Of a DNA stretch of 64,000 nt, positions 16,832 through 25,720 are shown one piece after another (the first letter of the stretch is position 1; every line of letters begins with the position of its first letter). The notes beneath the pieces are model-generated. The model saw only the letters and a list, made by a program, of their open reading frames with translations. It was not told the DNA's origin and ran no database searches. Origin of the DNA: Nocardia salmonicida NBRC 13393 (GTDB lineage: Bacteria > Actinomycetota > Actinomycetes > Mycobacteriales > Mycobacteriaceae); contig NZ_BDBR01000015.1 of the NCBI RefSeq assembly GCF_001613085.1, forward strand, positions 62,001 to 126,000. The letters are read 5' to 3'. A program made the translations under genes and the position numbers.

Positions 16832-17218
16832 ATGCCCGTTACCCGTAACGCCGCCGCTCGCGCTGTGTGGAAGATCGTCGACGGGCAGGCGCACATCATG
16901 TTCGTCGACGACTCCGCTTCCGCAGTCCCGGCCCGGCGGTGGCCGGACGTGCCGCTGCCATCGTGCGCCCCAGGGCATCTGGCGTTCGACCCGCAGGACT
17001 ATCCCAGCCTCACCCGTGCGCGTGGGCTGGCGCCGGAGTACGCCTCGCTCTGGGATGGCGTCGCGCGGGAACTGGCCGCCCGGCGGGGCGCTGCCGGGTC
17101 CGCGGCCCGCACCCACAACGCGTTCTTCGGTTTGCCGCTCACCGAGCAGGCGCCAACGGATGGTAGCCCGGTGGGATCACAGGACGAGGGACGTGTCATC
17201 ACCATAGGTCAGCAGTGA
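16832..17218 (+). CDS. Hypothetical protein whose end is formed by the 24-bp repeat
   Basis: Protein of 128 residues from ATG 16832, preceded by GGAGG. The N-terminus NAAARAVWKIVDGQAHIMFV is followed by a Pro/Ala-rich body and a conserved-looking HNAFFGLPLTEQ. The final residues GRVITIGQQ are encoded by copy 7 of the 24-bp repeat, and the stop lies just beyond it. The original C-terminus may have ended before the repeat. Confidence 0.6.
   Translation: MPVTRNAAARAVWKIVDGQAHIMFVDDSASAVPARRWPDVPLPSCAPGHLAFDPQDYPSLTRARGLAPEYASLWDGVARELAARRGAAGSAARTHNAFFGLPLTEQAPTDGSPVGSQDEGRVITIGQQ
17188..17211 (+). repeat. 24-bp intergenic repeat, copy 7
   Basis: GGGACGTGTC, ATCACCATA, GGTCA. It overlaps the 3' end of the hypothetical gene ending at 17218. 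Confidence 0.88.
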
Positions 17219-17330
17219 TGATCACCCAATTCTGTTCTGCATCAGCCCATTTGGGCATAGCGTGGTGACTGACGAACATCGGTGACAGCGCGCTGGCCGG
17301 TGACGCGCCCGAATGGGGGAGGGGACTGCT

Positions 17331-18014
17331 GTGTCTGACAACACCGCACTGCTGATGGTCGATATGCAGAACGGGTACTTGCGACAAGACCTGCGAGATC
17401 CGCTGGGGTGGCCGCCGATCTGGCGGCTTCCGGACATCGTCGATGAGTGCGCCCAACTGCTGGCTGCCGCGCGCGAGAGCGGCATACCGGTGGTGTACTC
17501 GCAGCAATCGCCCAGTCCTGCCGGGGAACTCGCAGCGAACCCCAGGGCTGCCCAACATCACCGGCTGCGTGATTCGGGCGTACCGGCGTTGACCGCTGCC
17601 GAGCGCCAGTGGAACGCCGAGATCATGGATGCGGTGGCACCCCAGACCGGCGATGTCGTACTGGCCAAGACGCGGCACAGCTTCTTCGCCTATACCGAGC
17701 TGTCGCCGGTGCTGCGGAGTCTGCGCGTGCAGCGGTTGATCGTCGCGGGCCTGCAGACCAACGTGTGCATCGAAGCGACAGTTCGAGCGGGACTCGAGCA
17801 CAACTTCTCTGTCGCGGTCGCCGAAGACGCGGTCAGCACCGACGGACCCGACCTGCACTTCGCGTCTCTCAATGCGATGCGGGTGATCTATGTCGAGGTC
17901 GACGGTTGGCGGGAACTGATCCGGCCAGGCGCACCCTGGGATCGCGCGTACACGACCCCCAACTATGGCAGGAACCCCGAATACTGGTCTGACCCTGCGT
18001 TTGTCGAACGTTGA
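17331..18014 (+). CDS. Isochorismatase-family cysteine hydrolase
   Basis: Protein of 227 residues from GTG 17331 with a GGGGAGGGG ribosome binding site. The catalytic triad is visible: Asp in ALLMVDMQNGYL, Lys in VVLAKTRHSFFAYT, and Cys in AGLQTNVCIEATVR with the preceding cis-peptide region. Family members hydrolyse isochorismate, nicotinamide or related amides in the cytosol; no feature here fixes the substrate. The 3' end overlaps the convergent kinase gene by 52 bp. Confidence 0.9.
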   Translation: MSDNTALLMVDMQNGYLRQDLRDPLGWPPIWRLPDIVDECAQLLAAARESGIPVVYSQQSPSPAGELAANPRAAQHHRLRDSGVPALTAAERQWNAEIMDAVAPQTGDVVLAKTRHSFFAYTELSPVLRSLRVQRLIVAGLQTNVCIEATVRAGLEHNFSVAVAEDAVSTDGPDLHFASLNAMRVIYVEVDGWRELIRPGAPWDRAYTTPNYGRNPEYWSDPAFVER

Positions 18015-18550
18015 GTCTGCACGGTGCGGGCTAGGCAAAGATCCGAGCAGATGCGACCGACGGCGGAGGCCAAGGTCCAGGTCTCGTCGAAACGCGTTTC
18101 GTCGACGAAGGGCAGTGGATTCCAGCAGTGGAACCACGACCGCATGCTGTCGAGCCCGAACTCGGTGGCTTGTGGCCGCATCTGATGACGGCGTCCGGTT
18201 TCGGCGAACGACAGATCCCACGCATAGAAGTGTGACTGTGTCGCGTGGTGGCGCAGCCGCTCGAGCATCGCCGCGTAGCGATCGGCGTGGAGGATGCCTT
18301 CGACCACGACGGTCAGGCCGCGCTCCAGGCAGGCCGTGGCGATGGTCTCGATCAGCGTCACGTTGAACGCGCCTGGAGCATCGGGTTCGCGGAGGATGGT
18401 GCGGCGCACGACGTCTTGGCCGACCACGGCGCACCGGCCTTTCCCGACCCGTTCTTGCACCTGCCGGGCGGCAGCGGACTTCCCCGATCCTGAGTTGCCG
18501 CGCAGGACCACCAGCTGCGCCCCGGTCTCCTCGGTCATGTCCGCCATCAT
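17963..18550 (-). CDS. P-loop kinase-like ATPase (first of three in the window)
   Basis: Protein of 195 residues (start 18550, or 18538 for MTEETG). Walker A is VLRGNSGSGKSAAARQ; after it come CAVVGQDVVRRTILRE, a Walker B-like strand TVVVEGILHADRY, and a lid region with RRHQMRP. It resembles the AAA_33/zeta-toxin-like kinase superfamily that phosphorylates small molecules. The end overlaps the isochorismatase gene on the other strand, so expression of the two may interfere. Confidence 0.82.
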   Translation of the reverse strand: MMADMTEETGAQLVVLRGNSGSGKSAAARQVQERVGKGRCAVVGQDVVRRTILREPDAPGAFNVTLIETIATACLERGLTVVVEGILHADRYAAMLERLRHHATQSHFYAWDLSFAETGRRHQMRPQATEFGLDSMRSWFHCWNPLPFVDETRFDETWTLASAVGRICSDLCLARTVQTQRSTNAGSDQYSGFLP

Positions 18551-18665
18551 GGCCCATGCGCGAGGGTGGCTGGTCAGCTTTCGGCCCGCTGGCGCTCCCG
18601 GACTCGACCGGGGCCGAGTGCCGCGACCGCGGTGACCGTTCGCCCTCGTCGGGGTAGGACAGTGC

Positions 18666-18929
18666 GATGGGGGACGTGTCGTTTCTGCTGTTCACGGCGG
18701 CGATCGACCGTAGGCGGCGTCGGTGTTGAAGGTGTCTGGTCTTGAGGAGCCGGCTGATGTGGGGATGCTGCCAGCGGACTCCACCGCCGGGCGGAGGGAT
18801 CCGTTCGCTGTTGAGCGTCTCGGCGATCTGGCGCAGGCTCTTCGAGTGGTCGTCGCGCAGGGCCAGGACGCGGTCGACGACCTCGGGCGAGCATTGTGGC
18901 GGGCGCCCGACCGGCCTCAGGCCGGTCAC
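18666..18929 (-). pseudogene. Recombinase-type helix-turn-helix fragment without its own stop
   Basis: From GTG 18929 (overlapping the upstream stop as GTGA) the frame encodes GRPPQCSPEVVDRVLALRD, then SLRQIAETLNSERIPPPGGG and VRWQHPHISRLLKTRH, the HTH typical of serine-recombinase C-termini. After about 75 residues it runs into copy 8 of the 24-bp repeat (read as NDTSPIALS) and then continues antisense through the kinase gene with no early stop. The native end seems lost at the repeat, so I treat it as a truncated gene. Confidence 0.5.
18671..18694 (+). repeat. 24-bp intergenic repeat, copy 8
   Basis: GGGACGTGTC, GTTTCTGCT, GTTCA. It sits at the point where the recombinase-type HTH frame loses its end, between two minus-strand genes. 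Confidence 0.85.
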
Positions 18930-19159
18930 CGGTGCTTCCCGGCGACAAACCGTGCCAGAGCGGCGAGTGCGGTGATCAGAGACTGCAGTGTCTGCTCGGC
19001 GCGGCGACTGCGCGCGGTGTCGGCGAACAAGGCGACTGGTACGACCAGCAGAAGCAGCAGCGAGATGATCGTCACCGGCACCGCGATCAGAGCGGTGACG
19101 AGGACGACGCGCGGCGCCGCGACGAGGGGTGCGAGCACATCGATGACGGTGGCGTTCAA
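18926..19159 (-). CDS. Small membrane protein
   Basis: TTG start at 19159 preceded by AGGAG. The 77 residues contain one or two hydrophobic segments (VVLVTALIAVPVTIISLLLL and following) and a basic C-terminus ending KHR. The stop overlaps the GTG of the HTH fragment downstream, and the gene follows a larger minus-strand gene, so the three likely form an operon. Function unknown. Confidence 0.6.
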   Translation of the reverse strand: MNATVIDVLAPLVAAPRVVLVTALIAVPVTIISLLLLLVVPVALFADTARSRRAEQTLQSLITALAALARFVAGKHR

Positions 19160-19217
19160 GGGTTCTCCTGCGGAGTTGTGCAGGATCGCCCGACGTGACC
19201 GACCGAGGGGGAGCTGG

Positions 19218-20042
19218 TCAGACGTGGGTGAGTCCTGCAGGTGATCGAGGGGTGGCGATCGACCTGCAGGTGTTGGGTCCGCGGCTGAGACGCGGGCGGG
19301 CGGCGACGATGTGCCCGGGTGGGTCGGTGTCGCCGTGATGGTGATTGTGATGGTGGCGTTGGCGTGCGGTGGCGCTGGATCTCAGGAGGGCTTCGCGTAG
19401 CCGGTTGCGGGTGCTCCTGAGTAGTTCGGTCAGACCGTAGATCTGGATCCCGGCTCTGATGGTGCGCTGTGCTGCGCGTTCGAGTTCGAGCGCGAGGAGT
19501 ATCAGCGCACGGATCTGGTCTCGATTGCGTTTGATCGCGACTATCCGTTTTGCCCAGGAGGAGATTTCGTCCACGACTCCCTCGAGCCCGAGCATCCTCG
19601 CCGAGGACATCCACCGAACCGAGGACGTGTTGGCGGTGACGAAGGCCGGGACCAGACCATGGTTGGACCGAGCCGCGGTGCCAGCGAGCAGTTCGGTGGG
19701 CAGGGTGGCCCACCGTTGGGCGAGGGGGATGGTCGGGACGTTCCAGTGGGCTGCGTAGTTCGGTGCGGGCGCGAACTGCGCGGTGATGTTGCCCATCCAC
19801 TCCGGCGCGGGGCAGATGTCGCCGAGGACCGATTGCAGGATGTTGTGATTGTTGGTGGCCAGCAGGGCCTGGAAGTCGTCGTCGTCGGCGAGTTGAGCGC
19901 CCAGTCGCGCGGCGAATTCAGGTCCCAGAAGATCGGTGGATCCACCCAGCGCGTCCTGGCCCGTCGGGGCCTGGGTCTGCGTGGGATCGGTGGTCATGAG
20001 GGTGACGATATCTGGCGTGCCGCTGAGTCCGCTAATGGTCAT
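19218..20042 (-). CDS. Hypothetical protein with His-rich segment
   Basis: Protein of about 274 residues; the start at 20042 has a GGGGA ribosome binding site, and ATG 19997 is an alternative. The body is helical (AARLGAQLADDDDFQALLATN; RNRDQIRALILLALELERAAQRT). A His-rich tract with two clusters of three histidines lies near residue 225 and could bind metal. No family recognised. Copy 9 of the 24-bp repeat lies 25 bp upstream of the start. Confidence 0.6.
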   Translation of the reverse strand: MTISGLSGTPDIVTLMTTDPTQTQAPTGQDALGGSTDLLGPEFAARLGAQLADDDDFQALLATNNHNILQSVLGDICPAPEWMGNITAQFAPAPNYAAHWNVPTIPLAQRWATLPTELLAGTAARSNHGLVPAFVTANTSSVRWMSSARMLGLEGVVDEISSWAKRIVAIKRNRDQIRALILLALELERAAQRTIRAGIQIYGLTELLRSTRNRLREALLRSSATARQRHHHNHHHGDTDPPGHIVAARPRLSRGPNTCRSIATPRSPAGLTHV

Positions 20043-20066
20043 TCCCCGGCTGTGTTCCGGAGCGAG

Positions 20067-20090
20067 GGGACGTGTCATCGTTGCAGTTCA
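20067..20090 (+). repeat. 24-bp intergenic repeat, copy 9
   Basis: GGGACGTGTC, ATCGTTGCA, GTTCA. It lies between two minus-strand genes, 100 bp past the end of the methyltransferase gene. Confidence 0.88.
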
Positions 20091-20190
20091 GCGGTGACAC
20101 GCGGTCGGTTAGCATCAGGACTGCGCTGTCGGAAAGTAGCCAGTTCACCTCGGACACGGCCTCGGCGACCACTGCCCCGCTTTCGCTGAC

Positions 20191-21333
20191 TCAGGTCTTC
20201 GGTGTGGCGATGAGTTGGAAGAACCTCGCGGTGTGGATGTAGGGCGCGCGGGTGGCCATCGCCAGTTCGAGTCGTTCGAGTTGGACGAAGAACCGCGGGT
20301 CGTTCTTGACAGCGTCGTCGACGAGCAGGTCGCAGACGCTGCGGATTCCGCAGTGCGCCCGCAGATGCAGTCCTGCCTCGGCGAGGTCGTGGGTGACCGA
20401 ACCGGCGTAGCAGGCACGGGTTTCGGTGCCGTAGGTGACGGTGTGGCGAGTCGGGCTGTCAAGCTGGCGCAGCGCTACGTCGAGGTCGAGGTTGCGCACC
20501 GCGGTGAGTAGAGGATCGGCGTCGGCGTTCGGCGCGATGACCGACACCACCCCGCCCGAGGCCACCATCGAGGCCAGCACGGCGATCAGCGTTTTCGGAT
20601 CGGGCACGTACTGGAGCAGGTTGTGGCAGAGCACGACATCGAACTCGTTGTGCGCGAACTGCTGGGCCAGCTCGTCGACGCTGAGTAGTCGTGTGCTGAT
20701 CCGGTCGCCGACGCCATGCTTCTCGGCGAGGGCACGCGCATCAGCCAAAGCCGACTCGGAGATGTCGGCGATGGTCACGTGGTGCCCGCGGGCCGCGAGC
20801 TCGACCGCATCCAGACCATTGCCGCCGGCGACGTCGAGTACCCGGCTGCCGGGTTGGAGATGGGGCGTCAGGTTCGCGGCGGCGATGCTGTAGCGGAGCC
20901 TGCCCCACGGGGTTGTCTGCCACTGTTGGAAGGTCGCCAGCTTTGCGTCGAACAAGGTGTCGGCCAAAGTGGATCCCGCGATCGGTGCCTGCGCCGTAGG
21001 AAGAGGGGGCATCCTGTCACCGCCGTGGTGTTGGGGCGGGTGTGCGTCCTCGGCTCGAGGTGGCCCCAGCAGTGCTTCGGGGGTCTCGGCGGGGAACATC
21101 CTGGCGAGCACCCGCAGCGATTCCGTTGCCGGACGGCTGGTCTCGCCACTGATCCAGCGGGTCGCCTGACGCGTGGATACTTGTGTTGCGCTGCCTCCGA
21201 CACCGGCGTTGCCCGCAGCGGCCAATTCCAGCGAACTCCGGTTGAACACCCTCACGAAGTCGCTCGTCGACCAACGCCGCTTGCGCAACACCTGATCCAG
21301 CCGTGTCCTCGGACCATCCCCGTCGACCAACAC
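20191..21333 (-). CDS. Helix-turn-helix / SAM-dependent methyltransferase fusion
   Basis: Protein of 380 residues from GTG 21333 with a GAGGAGG ribosome binding site. Residues 1-95 form an XRE-like DNA-binding domain (RTRLDQVLRKRRWSTSDFVR; then STRQATRWISGETSRPATES). Residues about 125-380 form a class I methyltransferase of the CmoM/SmtA kind: a lead-in helix ATFQQWQTTPWGRLRY, motif I VLDVAGGNGLDAVELAARG, acidic motif II TIADIS, and FDVVLCHNLLQYVPDP. Such a joined regulator-enzyme is unusual. A DUF5753 protein, normally fused to this type of HTH, is encoded divergently 204 bp away. Confidence 0.85.
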   Translation of the reverse strand: MLVDGDGPRTRLDQVLRKRRWSTSDFVRVFNRSSLELAAAGNAGVGGSATQVSTRQATRWISGETSRPATESLRVLARMFPAETPEALLGPPRAEDAHPPQHHGGDRMPPLPTAQAPIAGSTLADTLFDAKLATFQQWQTTPWGRLRYSIAAANLTPHLQPGSRVLDVAGGNGLDAVELAARGHHVTIADISESALADARALAEKHGVGDRISTRLLSVDELAQQFAHNEFDVVLCHNLLQYVPDPKTLIAVLASMVASGGVVSVIAPNADADPLLTAVRNLDLDVALRQLDSPTRHTVTYGTETRACYAGSVTHDLAEAGLHLRAHCGIRSVCDLLVDDAVKNDPRFFVQLERLELAMATRAPYIHTARFFQLIATPKT

Positions 21334-21536
21334 CGATGCCCTCCTCGAACTTTCAGACCTCCGCCGACACCGGGGACCCCGGAGTGTGGCCAGCCTACGG
21401 AGCGCCGGCACGGTGCAGATGGCCGAACAACCACGATGTCTCACGATGTCTCGAATTGGCTCGAAATGGCCGACGATGTCGCCGAACGCCACTCCACAAT
21501 CGAGCGGGAACACTCACCGCACGAAGGGAATTCGCC

Positions 21537-22142
21537 ATGACCTACACCTACACGAGCTTCTCCACCACTGGTCAAGACGGCCTTTCGGACCTGCAACACA
21601 GTCTGATCGACCTCGAGCACGCCACGGAGCTGCAACGCGACTGGAGTCCCCACATCGTGCACGGCCTCCTCCAGACCCCTGCCTACGCCCGCGCGATCCT
21701 GTCCACCTGCATCGCGATTCTCGAAGTCCCCGACGACACCGAGGAAACTGTCACCAAGCGGCTCGCGAGGCAGCGGGTGCTCGACGTTCCCGGCAAGCGC
21801 TTCCGGTTTCTGTTGGGCGAGGAGGCGTTGCTCCGCACTGTCGGCAGTCCCGCGATCATGGCTGAGCAGATCCAGGTCCTGCTCGACACCCTCACCGACC
21901 GCGAGCACGTCGAGATCGGCATCGTTCCGGTCGCCGCGCGGTTTGTTTCGCCCGCCTCGGGATTCATTCTCAGCGACGATCGCCTCTGCGACGTCGAAAC
22001 CGCTACCGGGCAGTTGACTGTCACCGCCGCCGTCGACATCGCCACCGCGGCCCGCCATTTCGACGCGCTCGCCACCGTCGCAGCCTTTGGGCAGGACGCC
22101 CGCACCATTCTGGAACGCGCCCTGGCAACCCACATCGCCTAG
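21537..22142 (+). CDS. DUF5753 protein lacking the usual helix-turn-helix
   Basis: Protein of 201 residues from ATG 21537 after GAAGGGA. It shows the DUF5753 landmarks: LEHATELQRDWSPHIVHGLLQTPAYARAIL (two parts: the EL-x-W segment and GLLQTPAYA), VTKRLARQRVL, FRFLLGEEALLR and VGIGIVP-like EIGIVPVAARF. In actinobacteria this domain usually follows an N-terminal XRE HTH; here the HTH is missing and the adjacent divergent methyltransferase carries one. It may act as a partner protein. Confidence 0.82.
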   Translation: MTYTYTSFSTTGQDGLSDLQHSLIDLEHATELQRDWSPHIVHGLLQTPAYARAILSTCIAILEVPDDTEETVTKRLARQRVLDVPGKRFRFLLGEEALLRTVGSPAIMAEQIQVLLDTLTDREHVEIGIVPVAARFVSPASGFILSDDRLCDVETATGQLTVTAAVDIATAARHFDALATVAAFGQDARTILERALATHIA

Positions 22143-22264
22143 CGCCGCGGCCCTTCTGGCGAATTCGGGACGAGCCTCAGCGGGGGCAGAATCCTGGTCC
22201 CACCCAACGTTCCGCGCACCTATGTCCTGACGACGGCGTCTCTGGTGGCTTGCGTGGTGGTATG

Positions 22265-22834
22265 TCAATCGGTGCGGAGGCGGGCGTGCAGGTGCATATC
22301 GTGGCGGCCGTCGTGGTGGCGGCCTGCACCACGAAGTGTGCCCTCGAGAGGGAAACCACACTTGGCGGCGACCCGGCAGGAGGCCGGGTTGCGGACCGAG
22401 TGGGTGAGCTCGATCCGGTCGAATCCGATGTCGTCGAATGCCCAGCGGATCAGTGTATTTGCGGCGCGAGGTGCGATAGCGCGGCCACGCCAGGCGGGCA
22501 GGGTCCAGTAGGCGAGTTCGGTGACGCCCTCGGAGAGGTCGGAATGCCGAAGTCCGATGCGCCCGGCGACTTCGCCGTTGCTGGTGACGGTCCATTGGCC
22601 GTTGCCGGCGGACCAGGCCGATCGCCACGAGAGGATCCATTGACGAACCTGGTCGACGGACTCGGCGGTCCGTACATGCCATTGGCGGATCGCGGGGTCT
22701 TGGAATGCTGTGAACACGGTGGGTGCGTCGTGGTCGCTCCAGGGCCGTAGTGCCAGCCCGCCGGTGCTGAGCAGCGTGGGCTGGTCGGTGGCGAATGTGT
22801 CGGGATCGACCACTGTCGACATCAACTCGGGCAT
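22265..22834 (-). CDS. GNAT acetyltransferase (RimJ/RimL type)
   Basis: Protein of 189 residues. It starts LALRPWSDHDAPTVF, has AGRIGLRHSDL, the acetyl-CoA loop TLPAWRGRAIAPRAANTLI and the terminal RIELTHSVRNPASCRVAAKCGF, the standard order of RimJ/RimL N-acetyltransferases. It should transfer acetyl groups to an amine; target unknown. ATG 22822 is an alternative start. Confidence 0.88.
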   Translation of the reverse strand: MPELMSTVVDPDTFATDQPTLLSTGGLALRPWSDHDAPTVFTAFQDPAIRQWHVRTAESVDQVRQWILSWRSAWSAGNGQWTVTSNGEVAGRIGLRHSDLSEGVTELAYWTLPAWRGRAIAPRAANTLIRWAFDDIGFDRIELTHSVRNPASCRVAAKCGFPLEGTLRGAGRHHDGRHDMHLHARLRTD

Positions 22835-23368
22835 TCCAGCATTGTCCGCCCATGTAGGCGCCGGTGTGGTGCGGTTGGAGTCGCCGATTCTGCCTCGATC
22901 CCGTTGTTGTCCACGTGGGTGCCCAAACCCCTTCTATTCCAATGGAATAGCTGAGGTTTGCTGCTCTTTCCGAGGGTTCGTCGGGTCTGCTGAAGCTGTT
23001 GCTGGGCCTCATCGGGTGTCGGCGGGTGAGTGTGGATGCGCGGGCGAGGATCATCAGGTCCGCGAGGGGGCGGCAGAGAGCCGGAGCGTCGCCTCGAGCA
23101 GATCACCACTGGCTTCGAAAAATCTCACTGCTGTCGCGTCGATCTCGGCTGGTTCGATCTCTGCTCTGATCTCGACAATGCGGCGATGGGTCAGGGCGTC
23201 GGGTCGTCATGTTGATGATCATCGTTCACCGCATCATCATCACCGGATCTGCCATGCACGGCCAGCGGATCAACGTCCAGGGACTGATCAGACCGGCGCG
23301 CGCTGCCTTGCCCCGCTCCTGGTTAGGCTGACCCCGAACAATTCACGGGTGCGAGGGGGTGCGAGGCT
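22835..23368. other. Gap of 534 bp with a possible gene remnant
   Basis: No convincing complete gene. On the minus strand 23054-23210 encodes about 50 coding-like residues (RRIVEIRAEIEPAEIDATAV, then FFEASGDLLEATLRLSAA) ending in TGA, but no start codon or ribosome binding site precedes it. It looks like the end of a decayed gene. The rest holds nothing I can support. Confidence 0.4.
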
Positions 23369-23761
23369 ATGGCTGGGGATTTCGACGACATCGATCACGG
23401 GACACTGCCCGAAATCACGGCGTTTCTCCACGGCGCGATCACAGGCGATGTCAGCTCCGACCCGGAGGCTGTGCGGGCGATGGTCGCCGAGCTGGACAAC
23501 ACCATCAGCGGACTGACCACGCTGATGACGACGATGATCGACGCCGAACACCAAGCTCTCGCCACCGCCGCTGCGACGGGTGCCGAACTCGCGCGCGAGT
23601 ACGCCACGACGGCGCGGACGGGCCGAGCTGAGCTCGGCAAAAACATCCTGGCCACGATGCAACTCCAGATCGCCTTCCTGCGCAGCGCCGACCTGCTCGA
23701 CGAAGCTGACACGACAGCATTGCACCGTGACCAGTTCGCCGCCCGGATGCGGGAGATGTGA
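23369..23761 (+). CDS. Small helical protein
   Basis: Protein of 130 residues, strongly helical and Ala-rich, with a Met/Thr-rich middle (ISGLTTLMTTMIDAEHQAL) and few aromatics. It could be a coiled-coil dimer. No family recognised. Followed by another short gene on the same strand after 70 bp. Confidence 0.6.
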   Translation: MAGDFDDIDHGTLPEITAFLHGAITGDVSSDPEAVRAMVAELDNTISGLTTLMTTMIDAEHQALATAAATGAELAREYATTARTGRAELGKNILATMQLQIAFLRSADLLDEADTTALHRDQFAARMREM

Positions 23762-23831
23762 CCGTAGCGAGGAGATGCCTGCGCTCCGAGGGCTAAGGCG
23801 AGCGAGTTGTCCTCACGATCAGAGAGCGGAT

Positions 23832-24236
23832 ATGACCACCAGCTTCACGCACCCAATTTTGGCTGATGTCACCGTCTACCCCGATGGTGCCGGGGTTCTA
23901 TCCCCACGGCGTGAACACGAGATCGAGCACGACCCCGAGGCGCCGACGAAGCTCGGCCTCTGGATCGACGTCGACCTCGGGCTGCTGTCGCAGTCGATCA
24001 GCGTCGACCTCGACCTGCCGACTTTGGCGAAATTCGTTCGCCGGATCGAGAATCGTGGGCGCCTGCGTCCCGGCGAACACGTGCTGGATCTGACCACGAA
24101 CGGCCCGACGCGGGGCGTAGTCCAGAAGGTCGTCGATGACGATCTCGTCGAGGTCGACGCGGGCTTCGGTGTATATCGCGTCGACGTCGGGCACTTGCAC
24201 CGCCTGTATCGCACAGAGGAAGAGCAGCCGGAGTAA
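23832..24236 (+). CDS. Hypothetical beta-rich protein
   Basis: Protein of 134 residues from ATG 23832. Acidic, mostly beta strands (LGLWIDVDLGLLSQSISVDL; VLDLTTNGPTRGVVQKVVDD), suggesting a small barrel. No family recognised. Probably cotranscribed with the gene before it. Confidence 0.62.
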   Translation: MTTSFTHPILADVTVYPDGAGVLSPRREHEIEHDPEAPTKLGLWIDVDLGLLSQSISVDLDLPTLAKFVRRIENRGRLRPGEHVLDLTTNGPTRGVVQKVVDDDLVEVDAGFGVYRVDVGHLHRLYRTEEEQPE

Positions 24237-24295
24237 CTGCTGGTTTCAGCGGCCGTCGGTCGTTATGTCGTTCAGGCTCAATTACGTTGATTGAG

Positions 24296-24694
24296 TCAGC
24301 CCTTCGAACAGAGACCCGATGTCAATCCCCAGGCGTCAGCGATCCGGAAGACGTTGTCGATCGAGATGTTCTTGCCTCCCTCAACTGCACCGTAGAAACT
24401 GCGATGCAGGCCAGCGGCCTGGGCCACCTCTCGCTGGGTCAGGCCGGCGACGTCAGCTACCTGCGCGGCGGCACGGGTGAGGTGAACGTCGACGATGTCG
24501 ATTTCGGGGCTGTCGCGTCCTATCTCGGCGACGGCTGGCAGAACATGATGATCGACGTTGTCGCGGGCAACAGCGACCCGTGCCGTCCGCCTGGCTGCCC
24601 GCAATTGGATCGGATCGCCGCTCTCGTCGCCGCCGAAGACGGTCCGGACTGGGTCCCGTTGAAGCGCACCGCTATCGCCATTCTGGTAGCTCAC
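24296..24694 (-). CDS. XRE-family regulator, start uncertain
   Basis: The C-terminal 65 residues are a good XRE helix-turn-helix: AGLTQREVAQAAGLHRSFYG followed by AVEGGKNISIDNVFRIADAWG. The region before it (QLRAARRTARVAVARDN) is less typical, and the usual motif before the first helix is poor. GTG 24694 is a possible start, but an N-terminal frameshift cannot be excluded. Convergent with the gene ending at 24236. Confidence 0.5.
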   Translation of the reverse strand: MSYQNGDSGALQRDPVRTVFGGDESGDPIQLRAARRTARVAVARDNVDHHVLPAVAEIGRDSPEIDIVDVHLTRAAAQVADVAGLTQREVAQAAGLHRSFYGAVEGGKNISIDNVFRIADAWGLTSGLCSKG

Positions 24695-24967
24695 ACGCCA
24701 CGAGCAGCGGCAAAGACCTCTACGACACGCTGGCACTCGGCGAGCGCCGTGCAGTGTGGGATGACCGAAGCGGAATCGACCAGAACTAGGCCGCAATACC
24801 TGGCCGAGGCAGTGCGGATCGAGACGACATCAGCAGCGTGGCGCCCACCAACACCTGCAGGGAACATGTGGTTCGACAGTGTTGTCGCGCAGAGGATATC
24901 GGTCGGCAGTACCGTGCGAGGGGGCGGACGACGACGCTGATCGGTACCAAATGTAGGGAGCGAGATC

Positions 24968-25432
24968 ATGGCGTTGCAGCGAGCGCGGGCCGTGGCGGTG
25001 AGCCTTGGGCTGGACGTAGGCATCCTGCTCCTGCGCGCCGACCACGACGACCGAATCAGCCAAGTACGCAAGATGTTCGGAGAGGGCGGCCTGATCGAGC
25101 AACTCGATCTGCGGTCTGTGTCGGTACCACTACAGGCTTCGTTCGCGGCACCGCTCACGCGATGGAAGGCGCAGTACGTCCCGGAGTTCAGGCAGGTGCA
25201 GGTCTTCCACCCGGATGGCGAGCTGATCTTCGACGGGGAAATGCTCGCGCAGGACTGGTGGTTCGATGTAGCCGAGCGCGAAGACGGCAACGGCGTGGTC
25301 CTGATCTTGCCAATCGGGCAGGCGGCCACGCTGGCCGAGATGCGAGCGGCGATGGACGCAGGTGAGGCGGTGTGGGCTCGGGTACAATGGCAGGAGCTCG
25401 ACGAAACAGCAGCACCCGCCCGAAAACCATAG
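24968..25432 (+). CDS. Hypothetical protein
   Basis: Protein of 154 residues from ATG 24968, with AGGGAG upstream. Alpha/beta, with conserved-looking KAQYVPEFRQVQVFHPDGE and QDWWFDV and a helix ATLAEMRAAMDAGEAVWA. No recognised family. The following stretch 25433-25720 holds no gene. Confidence 0.62.
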   Translation: MALQRARAVAVSLGLDVGILLLRADHDDRISQVRKMFGEGGLIEQLDLRSVSVPLQASFAAPLTRWKAQYVPEFRQVQVFHPDGELIFDGEMLAQDWWFDVAEREDGNGVVLILPIGQAATLAEMRAAMDAGEAVWARVQWQELDETAAPARKP

Positions 25433-25720
25433 GGCGCAACGCATGTGATGGCGAACTCACGCGGATCGGTGCGCCTGAGTTGGCTGCGGCGGGCAGGCGT
25501 CGATTTTGCACCCCGGAAGCCGCCGGATTATCAATCCGCAAACGGGCACCCCAACTCGTCACCGCCCGACCTAGCACTTGAGCTGCCCGTATGCCCTTCG
25601 ACCTCGGCGAAAGTGCAGTGGCGCTCTCGTAGCCCGGATTCACCGATCAACGAATCCCGTTCGCGCCGTAGGCATCCAGATTCGACCTCTTCCGTACGCA
25701 GCCCTCGATAGTCTCGGTGT

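Noticed and set aside
17199..18929. A 576-residue minus-strand frame spanning three genes
   Set aside because: Only the first 75 residues resemble a protein; the rest is antisense to, or shifted from, the isochorismatase and kinase genes.
21441..23054. Long minus-strand frame over the DUF5753 gene
   Set aside because: Overlaps two well-supported genes and has no domain signature.
25489..25568. tRNA-Ile-like fold on the minus strand
   Set aside because: The anticodon loop (TTGATAA) and a 7-bp acceptor stem look right, but the D arm and T arm do not form, and the T loop lacks TTC. Not supported as a tRNA gene.
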